Positions 58,547-64,000 of a stretch of 64,000 nucleotides of DNA are shown in pieces. The DNA lies in assembly GCF_003860465.1 (NCBI RefSeq), contig NZ_CP034183.1:248001-312000 (forward strand), written 5' to 3'. The DNA comes from Deinococcus psychrotolerans (GTDB lineage: Bacteria > Deinococcota > Deinococci > Deinococcales > Deinococcaceae). Made by a program: the position numbers and the translations under genes. Under the pieces are notes generated by a model. It searched no databases and was not told the origin of the DNA. It was given only the letters and a program-made list of their open reading frames with translations. Position 1 is the first letter of the stretch, and each line of letters opens with the position of its first letter.

Positions 58547-59254
58547 ATGTACACCACTTACGGCAAACCCACGGCGCTGGATTGGTTGGTACTGGCTCCC
58601 CACCCCGACGATGCCGAGATCGGCGCGGGCGGAACGCTGGCGAGGCTCTCGCGCGGCGGGCACGCAGTCGGGATTCTGGAACTCACGCGCGGTGAGGGTG
58701 GCACCCAGGGCGATCCCGACACCCGCGAGGCCGAGTGTGTGGAGGCCGCCCGCATTCTGGGTTTGAGCTGGCGCGGTCAACTCGGCCTGCCCGACGGCGG
58801 CCTGATGGAAACCCCGGAGCAGGCCCGCGCTCTGGCGATTGCCCTGCGCTTCGTGCGCCCGCGTGTGCTGGCCGTGCCGCATCAGCGTGACCGCCACCCT
58901 GACCATTTTGGCGCGTATCACCTCGCCAAGCGGGCGGTGCATCTGGCGTCACTGGCCCGCGCTGATGTGCCGGGAAAGCCGCACCGCATCTCACGCCTGC
59001 TGATGTATCAGGGCAACGCCGACATTACCGCCAACATCTTGGTCGATATTGAAGCCGAGCTGCCCATCTGGGAAGCGGCGATTCGGGCGCACGTCAGCCA
59101 ATTTACCGGCGCAGCCATCAGCGAAACGGTCACGCCGGAAATCGTGGAGCGGCGCAGGGCCAGACTGATGTACTGGGGCACCCTCGGCAGGGCGCGGTAC
59201 TGCGAGGCCTTCGAGAGTGAAGACCCGCTGGTGCTCGATCCGGCGGAGTTGTAA
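58547..59254 (+). CDS. bshB1: Bacillithiol biosynthesis deacetylase BshB1
   Basis: Zinc deacetylase of the LmbE/PIG-L family, 235 residues, acting on GlcNAc-malate in bacillithiol synthesis. The zinc site HPDDAEIGAGG and the late HQRDRHPDHFGAYH are present, and RGEGGTQG is diagnostic for BshB1. ATG 58547 lies seven bases after TACCCT (58534-58539). bshA and bshC are not in the window. Confidence 0.92.
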   Translation: MYTTYGKPTALDWLVLAPHPDDAEIGAGGTLARLSRGGHAVGILELTRGEGGTQGDPDTREAECVEAARILGLSWRGQLGLPDGGLMETPEQARALAIALRFVRPRVLAVPHQRDRHPDHFGAYHLAKRAVHLASLARADVPGKPHRISRLLMYQGNADITANILVDIEAELPIWEAAIRAHVSQFTGAAISETVTPEIVERRRARLMYWGTLGRARYCEAFESEDPLVLDPAEL

Positions 59255-59257
59255 ACC

Positions 59258-60355
59258 TTATAAATTCGCCTTGAAAAACGCCACGCTTCGCTTCAGCGCT
59301 GTCCCCAGATTGCGGCTGAGGTTGTGGTTGTCGCCCTCGTACTTGTAGGCCGTGAAAGGCTGCTGGGCGGCCCGCAAATCGGCGGCGAAATCCTGCTGGA
59401 AGCTGTACGGCACTTCCTCGTCGGCGGTGCCCTGCTGGAGTTCGATGGGTCGCCCTTTGAGGTCTTGCAGGAAGGCATTGGGACTCAGAGCCCTCAAAAA
59501 CCGCTGGTTGAGGCTATCCAGCTTGGGGACTTCTTCCACGTTCGGCTGGCCGCTGGGTGGACGCCACTGTGTCATCAAAATATCGTAGCTGGCTACCACT
59601 CCCGCCCACAGCGAGGCGGCCTTGATGTCGGGATCGACCAAGATGGCCCGCAAGCTGAGTTGACCGCCCATGCTGTGTCCCCAGATACCTAGCCGCGCCG
59701 CATTGACCCGCGCGTCTTTTTTGAGGCTGGCCGCCGCGTTAAGCACGTCCACCGTGTAGCCGGCGTCGTTGTAGCCGCCCAGCGCCTCGCCCCCACTGTC
59801 GCCGTGCCCCCGGTAATCGCTCTTGAGGGTCACGAATCCGGCACTGGCAAAAGCGTCTTGGTAGGCCACATAGCGCTCGGTGGTGCGGTACTTCTCCGGC
59901 GGAATGTAGCCGTGATTAAACACGATGGCGGGCCAGCCTCCTTTGGGAGGCATGCCGCGCGGCACGGTCAGCAGGGCGTGAATGCTCAGGCCGTCGGACT
60001 GATAACTCACCACCTGACGCGAATAATTGCGGCCCGACTTCAAATTTTGTAGCACCTTGAACGCGCTGCCCGGATAACTTCTGGCCCGCAAAGCCGGAAT
60101 GCTGATCGGCTGCTGGGCCACTGCATGCCGAATCGCTGCGTCGGTGATTTGGCCCAGCGGTGAGACTTGGATGACGCTGGGTGTTTGGGTTTTCGGAGTC
60201 TGTTTTTCCGGTGATTGTCTTTCTAAGATCTGCGGCGGCTCCGGTGCGCTGGCCCACTCGGTCAGGCCAGGCGCTAGGCGCTCCGGTTGGGTCAGGGCGA
60301 TGTAGCCCGCGCCGCCCAGCAGCAGCACGAGGCCGAGTTGAATGATCCGTCTCAT
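59258..60355 (-). CDS. Alpha/beta hydrolase, dienelactone/peptidase S9-like (tandem copy B)
   Basis: 365 residues. A membrane anchor (about 5-19, IQLGLVLLLGGAGYIAL) leads to a hydrolase domain with nucleophile GHSMGG, and a late EVPYSF and DNHNLSRNL for the Asp and His. Residues 85-365 are closely similar to the upstream gene, which has a cleaved signal peptide instead. ATG at 60355 fits the anchor. Substrate unknown. Confidence 0.88.
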   Translation of the reverse strand: MRRIIQLGLVLLLGGAGYIALTQPERLAPGLTEWASAPEPPQILERQSPEKQTPKTQTPSVIQVSPLGQITDAAIRHAVAQQPISIPALRARSYPGSAFKVLQNLKSGRNYSRQVVSYQSDGLSIHALLTVPRGMPPKGGWPAIVFNHGYIPPEKYRTTERYVAYQDAFASAGFVTLKSDYRGHGDSGGEALGGYNDAGYTVDVLNAAASLKKDARVNAARLGIWGHSMGGQLSLRAILVDPDIKAASLWAGVVASYDILMTQWRPPSGQPNVEEVPKLDSLNQRFLRALSPNAFLQDLKGRPIELQQGTADEEVPYSFQQDFAADLRAAQQPFTAYKYEGDNHNLSRNLGTALKRSVAFFKANL

Positions 60356-60377
60356 GCTTGACCCGTCTGGCCTTTGC

Positions 60378-61355
60378 TCACAGATTCTTCTTAAAAAACG
60401 CCACACTCCGGTTCAGCGCGGTGCGGAGGTTGCCGCTGAGGTTGTGGTTGTCGCCCGGGTAGACGTAGCTCGTCACCGGCTGGCCTACCGCTTTGAGCTG
60501 CTGCACCAGCGCAGCGTGAAAGGCGGGCGGCACTTCCTCGTCTGCCGAGCCGATGTGAAGTTCGAGCGGGCCGCCGAGGTCTTTGAGGTAAGTGTTGGCG
60601 CTCAGCGCGTTCCAGAACTTGGGGTTCTCGGCGGGCGTGCCGTACTTGGCCGTCGCCGTTTTGCGGATATTAAGTACCCGCTGCGGAATGCTGGCGGGCG
60701 CTTTGTGATTCCACTTGGTCATCAGGTCGTTGTAGTTGGCAACCACGCCGCCCCAGATCACGCCCGCTTTGATGCTGGGATCGATCGTCATGGCCCGCAA
60801 GGTCAAAAAGCCGCCCATGCTGTGTCCCCACATTCCAATCCGCGCCGCGTTGATGCGCTTGTCCCGCTTGAGGCTGCCGAGCGCGTTCATCACGTCGTCG
60901 GTGTAGCCCGGCGCGTAGTAGCCGCCGAGCGCTTCGCCCTGCGAGCTGCCGTGTCCCCGGTAATCGCTTTTGAGGGTGACGAATCCGGCGCGGGCAAAGG
61001 CGTCCTGATACGCCACGTAGCGCTCGGTGGTGCGGTAAACGTTGGGCGGAATGTAGCCGTGATTGAACACGACAGCGGGCCAGCCTCCTTTGGGCGGCGT
61101 GCCGTTTGGCACCGTCAGCAGGGCGCGGATGGTCAGGCCGTCCGATTGGTAGCTCACCACCTGACGCGAGTAATTGCTCCCCGCGCCGAGGTTTTGCAGC
61201 ACCGTCAGAGCGCTGCCCGGATAACTGCGGCTGCGGGCCTTTTCGATACTCATGTCGGCGGCGTCCACTTTGGCGATCGCGGCGGCAGACTGCGCTCCAG
61301 CGGGAGCCGTCAGCAAGGCGAGGCTCATCAGGCCTATCAAGAAAGCGGGTTTCAT
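60378..61355 (-). CDS. Alpha/beta hydrolase, dienelactone/peptidase S9-like (tandem copy A)
   Basis: 325 residues with a signal peptide (FLIGLMSLALLTAPAGAQ, cut near residue 22), nucleophile in GHSMGG, and HNLSGNLRTALNRSVAFF carrying the His. Shared blocks with copy B (RSYPGSA, YVAYQDAFA, DYRGHG) show a tandem duplication. Both are predicted extracytoplasmic. Spacing of 22 bases suggests one transcript. Confidence 0.9.
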   Translation of the reverse strand: MKPAFLIGLMSLALLTAPAGAQSAAAIAKVDAADMSIEKARSRSYPGSALTVLQNLGAGSNYSRQVVSYQSDGLTIRALLTVPNGTPPKGGWPAVVFNHGYIPPNVYRTTERYVAYQDAFARAGFVTLKSDYRGHGSSQGEALGGYYAPGYTDDVMNALGSLKRDKRINAARIGMWGHSMGGFLTLRAMTIDPSIKAGVIWGGVVANYNDLMTKWNHKAPASIPQRVLNIRKTATAKYGTPAENPKFWNALSANTYLKDLGGPLELHIGSADEEVPPAFHAALVQQLKAVGQPVTSYVYPGDNHNLSGNLRTALNRSVAFFKKNL

Positions 61356-61537
61356 TCCTCAAGCTAAAGGCGAACCCGGCCCCAGAAAGCGTCAGGGCCA
61401 ACGTTTTAGTACGCCGTGATCTTGGTCCTTTTACCAGCCGTCACTCACCGAAGCTTGACCGGACGTTGATGCAGCGCTCCGCTCAGGGCCTCACCCGCTA
61501 AACTGAGCGTATTCCACAATCAAGGGAGGTTTCACCC

Positions 61538-61756
61538 ATGAGCGATCAACCCAACCGTGAACCCCAGCATCACGAGCCACAGGCGGCCGATACCAACCCG
61601 GCTTCCCCGCAGGGCGGCGGCGACAAAGACACCAACGATCTGAGCGGCATCAAGCAAGTTCAGAAAATGGGTATGCAGGAAAAAGCTGATCAGGTGGACA
61701 AATTGCCTGACAGCGTGACCGGCGCGAACAGCGGTATCGAGCGCAATCGGCGTTAG
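61538..61756 (+). CDS. Small hydrophilic, probably disordered protein
   Basis: 72 residues with no hydrophobic core: rich in D, N, Q, G, P and E (HHEPQAADTNPASPQGGGDKD), then VQKMGMQEKADQVDKLPDSV and an Arg end. GGGAGG eight bases before ATG and a terminator behind make it a real gene. Composition resembles hydrophilins made under water stress; family not recognised. Confidence 0.7.
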   Translation: MSDQPNREPQHHEPQAADTNPASPQGGGDKDTNDLSGIKQVQKMGMQEKADQVDKLPDSVTGANSGIERNRR

Positions 61757-61782
61757 AAAGGCTTTTCTGGCTCCCATTTCAA

Positions 61783-61821
61783 CTAAAAGCGCCGCCTTCA
61801 ATTGAGGGCGGCGCTTTTTAG
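61783..61821 (+). terminator. Terminator after the small hydrophilic gene
   Basis: CTAAAAGCGCCGCC and GGCGGCGCTTTTTAG pair almost perfectly around TTCAATTGAG, with the T run on the right. It also faces the convergent M20 gene. Confidence 0.85.
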
Positions 61822-61840
61822 TTCACTCACAAGATGAACT

Positions 61841-63025
61841 CTAACCAGCTTGCGTCAGCCGCCGCGCCGCTCCGACGTACAGCAACACGCCGTGTTCCAG
61901 AGCGCGTTCGTCCACCGTGAACTTGGAGTGGTGGTGAGGCGCGTAATCGGGGCCACCCGCACCGATGGCAATGAAGGTGCCGGGCGCTTTGGTCAGGTAA
62001 GCGCTGAAGTCCTCGCCGCCCATGATCGGCCTGCCTTCCGAGAGTGTCGCCTCAGCGCCGAGCGTTTGGCGGGTCACCTCGCGCAGCATTTCGGTAATCT
62101 CCGGGTCATTGATGACGGCCCGGTAGCCTTTTTCATAATCGAAGGTGTAGTTCGCTCCGTACCCCTCGGTGATTCCCTTGATGAGTTTTTCCATGCGCTC
62201 CGGCATTTTTTCGCGCAGCTCGGCGTCGAACGTCCTGACGGTGCCGGTCATGGTCACGCTGCCGGGAATGATGTTGTGGGCGCTGCCGCCGTTGATCTGG
62301 GTCACGCTCAGCACGGCGGGGTCGAGGGGGTCGCGCTGACGAGAAACTACACTTTGCAGGGCCAGCACGATCTGAGCAGCAATCACCACTGGATCGATGG
62401 TTTCGTGAGGGCTGGCGGCGTGTCCACCTTTGCCTTCGATGCGGATGTTAAAAACATCGGAAGCGGCCAGCAGCGGGCCGTCGCGCAGTACGATCACGCC
62501 CGTTGGAATCGGCGTCATCAAATGGGTGCCCACCACTGCGTCCACGCCGTCCATGATTCCGGCGTCGACCACTTGCTGAGCGCCGCCGGGAAACAGCTCT
62601 TCGGCGTGCTGGAAAATAAAGCGCACTTCGCCGCGCAGCGTTTCAGGACTGGCCGAGAGAAGCGTGGCCGCGCCCAGCAGCATGGCGGTGTGGCCGTCGT
62701 GCCCGCAGGCGTGCATCACGCCGGGATTCTGGGAAGCAAATTCGAGGCCAGTGTCTTCCTGAATCGGCAAGGCGTCCATGTCGGCCCGCAGCAGCACGGT
62801 TCGCCCCGCTCCCGCCGTGCCCTTCAGCACCGCCAGAATGCTGGTCGGGGTGGGGCGACTCAGCGTCAGGTGAGGCAGCTTTTTCAACTCGCCTTCCACG
62901 TAGTCGGCGGTCTGGTGTTCCTGAAACGACAGTTCGGGGTGCTGGTGAAGGTAGCGCCGCCAAGCCGTGACTTGCTGCTTGAGTTCGGCGGGCACAGTGT
63001 TGGGCGGGGTCTGAGTCTGGGTCAT
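61841..63025 (-). CDS. M20 family amidohydrolase
   Basis: 394 residues, hippuricase/N-acyl-amino acid amidohydrolase type. Metal ligands are seen in HACGHDGHT, the HAEE block, and an HLMTP position; LLRADMDALPI and GGHAASPHETIDP (dimerisation lid) are typical. The metal-bound late His lies in HHHSKF. GAGG lies five bases before ATG. Substrate not determined. Confidence 0.92.
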   Translation of the reverse strand: MTQTQTPPNTVPAELKQQVTAWRRYLHQHPELSFQEHQTADYVEGELKKLPHLTLSRPTPTSILAVLKGTAGAGRTVLLRADMDALPIQEDTGLEFASQNPGVMHACGHDGHTAMLLGAATLLSASPETLRGEVRFIFQHAEELFPGGAQQVVDAGIMDGVDAVVGTHLMTPIPTGVIVLRDGPLLAASDVFNIRIEGKGGHAASPHETIDPVVIAAQIVLALQSVVSRQRDPLDPAVLSVTQINGGSAHNIIPGSVTMTGTVRTFDAELREKMPERMEKLIKGITEGYGANYTFDYEKGYRAVINDPEITEMLREVTRQTLGAEATLSEGRPIMGGEDFSAYLTKAPGTFIAIGAGGPDYAPHHHSKFTVDERALEHGVLLYVGAARRLTQAG

Positions 63026-63135
63026 GGCAACCTCAAGGGGAAGGCGTGTTCCTTCAGGGATGGTGGGTGAGAAGGTGCGCGTTGACTTGAGCCGACGCTG
63101 CTTTTACGGCCTTCTCACCGCTCACCGCTTCTTTC

Positions 63136-64000
63136 TTACTTCTTGCCGTCGATCGTAATATCTTCAAACGGCGTCAGCGCCGATGGGCCGGGCTGCCAGC
63201 CTTTGACGTAGCTGCGTTCGGCTCCCAGCGGGCGGGAATGCACGATGGGCAAGCGGATATTGGCCTCATAAGTGATCTGGGCAATCTGGGCGTAGGCTTT
63301 GGCACTGACCGCTTTATTGCTGCTGGCCACCGCTTTGCCGAGCAGTTCGAATATCTTGGGGTTGGAGTAGCCGGTGTCGGCGGGCGAGGCTTCGCCGTAA
63401 TAGGTGTTGTAGAAGTTGTACGGGCTGGCATACGGCCCCGTCCAGCCGATCATGTACATGTCGAAGCCCGGAGCGGTGTTGCGGTCGGTGAGGTATTTGG
63501 CCCAGTCCTCGGTTTTGAGGTTGACCTTGATGCCGATGGCACTCAGATCGGCGGCCATTGCCTCGGCAATCGGTTTGGGTGTCGGGAAATATGGGCGGCT
63601 CACCGGCATGTACCAAAGATCAATGCTGAAGCCGTTGGGGTAGCCCGCGTCGGCCAGCAACTTCTTGGCCGCTGCGGGGTCGTACTTGTAGTCGTCCGGC
63701 ACATTTTTGGAGGCGGCCCAGTTCAGCGCCGGGGGCAAGAAACTGGCATCCGAGACGCCCAGCCCGTTCCAGAAAGCGTCCACGATGGCTTTTTTGTTGA
63801 TGGCCATGCTGACGGCCTGCCGCACCTTGTCATTCTTGAGGTACTGGTTGCGGATATTTAGGCTGAGCGTGCCGACATTAAACGAAGGCACGATAATTTC
63901 ATTGAGCGACGAATCGGCTTTCACTGCGCCGAGCTGGTCGGGATTGAGATCGGAGGTGAAATCGATGGTTCCGGCTTTGAGTTCGTTGAGGCGGGCGCTG
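63136..64000 (-). CDS. ABC transporter substrate-binding protein, family 5 (5' partial)
   Basis: The last 287 residues of a peptide/oligopeptide-type solute-binding protein; the frame is open to the window edge, so the N-terminus and signal peptide are missing. QYLKNDKVRQAVSMAINKKAIVDAFWNG (shortened: DKVRQAVSMAINK) and YGEASPADTGYSNPKIFELL are typical of the DppA/OppA fold. Permease genes would be expected on the minus side, outside this window or elsewhere. Confidence 0.88.
   Translation of the reverse strand, partial: SARLNELKAGTIDFTSDLNPDQLGAVKADSSLNEIIVPSFNVGTLSLNIRNQYLKNDKVRQAVSMAINKKAIVDAFWNGLGVSDASFLPPALNWAASKNVPDDYKYDPAAAKKLLADAGYPNGFSIDLWYMPVSRPYFPTPKPIAEAMAADLSAIGIKVNLKTEDWAKYLTDRNTAPGFDMYMIGWTGPYASPYNFYNTYYGEASPADTGYSNPKIFELLGKAVASSNKAVSAKAYAQIAQITYEANIRLPIVHSRPLGAERSYVKGWQPGPSALTPFEDITIDGKK

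Overview
The window looks like chromosome of a Deinococcus-type bacterium (Deinococcota). This is inferred, with no database search, from a GC-rich composition, a fused caa3 oxidase subunit I-III gene, bacillithiol genes, a desiccation/ferritin-like Tat protein, a valS T-box, and many genes whose start codon lies 6-8 bases after a TANNNT -10 box, the leaderless architecture known to be common in Deinococcus. About 60 protein genes, one tRNA, one T-box riboswitch and about a dozen hairpin terminators are visible. Most of it is core chromosome.

Layout. 1-2415: caa3 oxidase I/III fusion (5' end outside the window). 2561-4929: class II photolyase, a small lipoprotein and a SnoaL-like protein. 4926-7382 (minus): four-gene operon (GGDEF-ribbon-helix-helix fusion, two paralogous deaminases, histidine phosphatase) in which every junction is a GTGA overlap. 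7712-9727: groES-groEL. 9957-14543: aldo/keto reductase, transposase-like scrap, nitrilase, DinB/YfiT-like protein, small membrane protein, TPR protein. 14824-17880: ftsH, minD-minE. 18050-22810: DUF429 protein, second aldo/keto reductase, DUF3995 protein, TetR regulator with an ABC exporter. 22912-32768 (minus): speA, tRNA-Asp, amidohydrolase, double-GNAT protein, phosphoesterase, ClC channel, and the Asp23-FakA-type pair.

32798-33657 is the clearest foreign patch. It is AT-richer and holds a truncated HINT-plus-toxin-like C-terminus followed by a small overlapping gene that fits an immunity protein. 33857-37489: barrel-like envelope protein, murI, rph, cytochrome P450. 37635-44071: M16 protease diverging from a T-box-controlled Nudix-valS operon. 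44148-46648 (minus): small unknown gene with an inverted repeat in front, then a sco-ctaG-HD operon that probably serves the oxidase at the window start. 46786-53926: LacI-GNAT pair, VanW protein, Lol-type ATPase, VTT-domain protein, purM and a histidine phosphatase. 54091-64000: ferritin-like Tat protein, homoserine dehydrogenase, prfA, Nudix, DoxX, bshB1, two tandem alpha/beta hydrolases, a small hydrophilic protein, an M20 amidohydrolase and the end of a peptide-binding protein.

The most notable items are the orphan toxin-immunity-like module, the GGDEF-RHH fusion whose own promoter carries two perfect palindromes, the Nudix gene placed under the valine T-box, and a leaderless 21-codon reading frame overlapping the prfA start. 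Functional names rest on motif recognition by eye.
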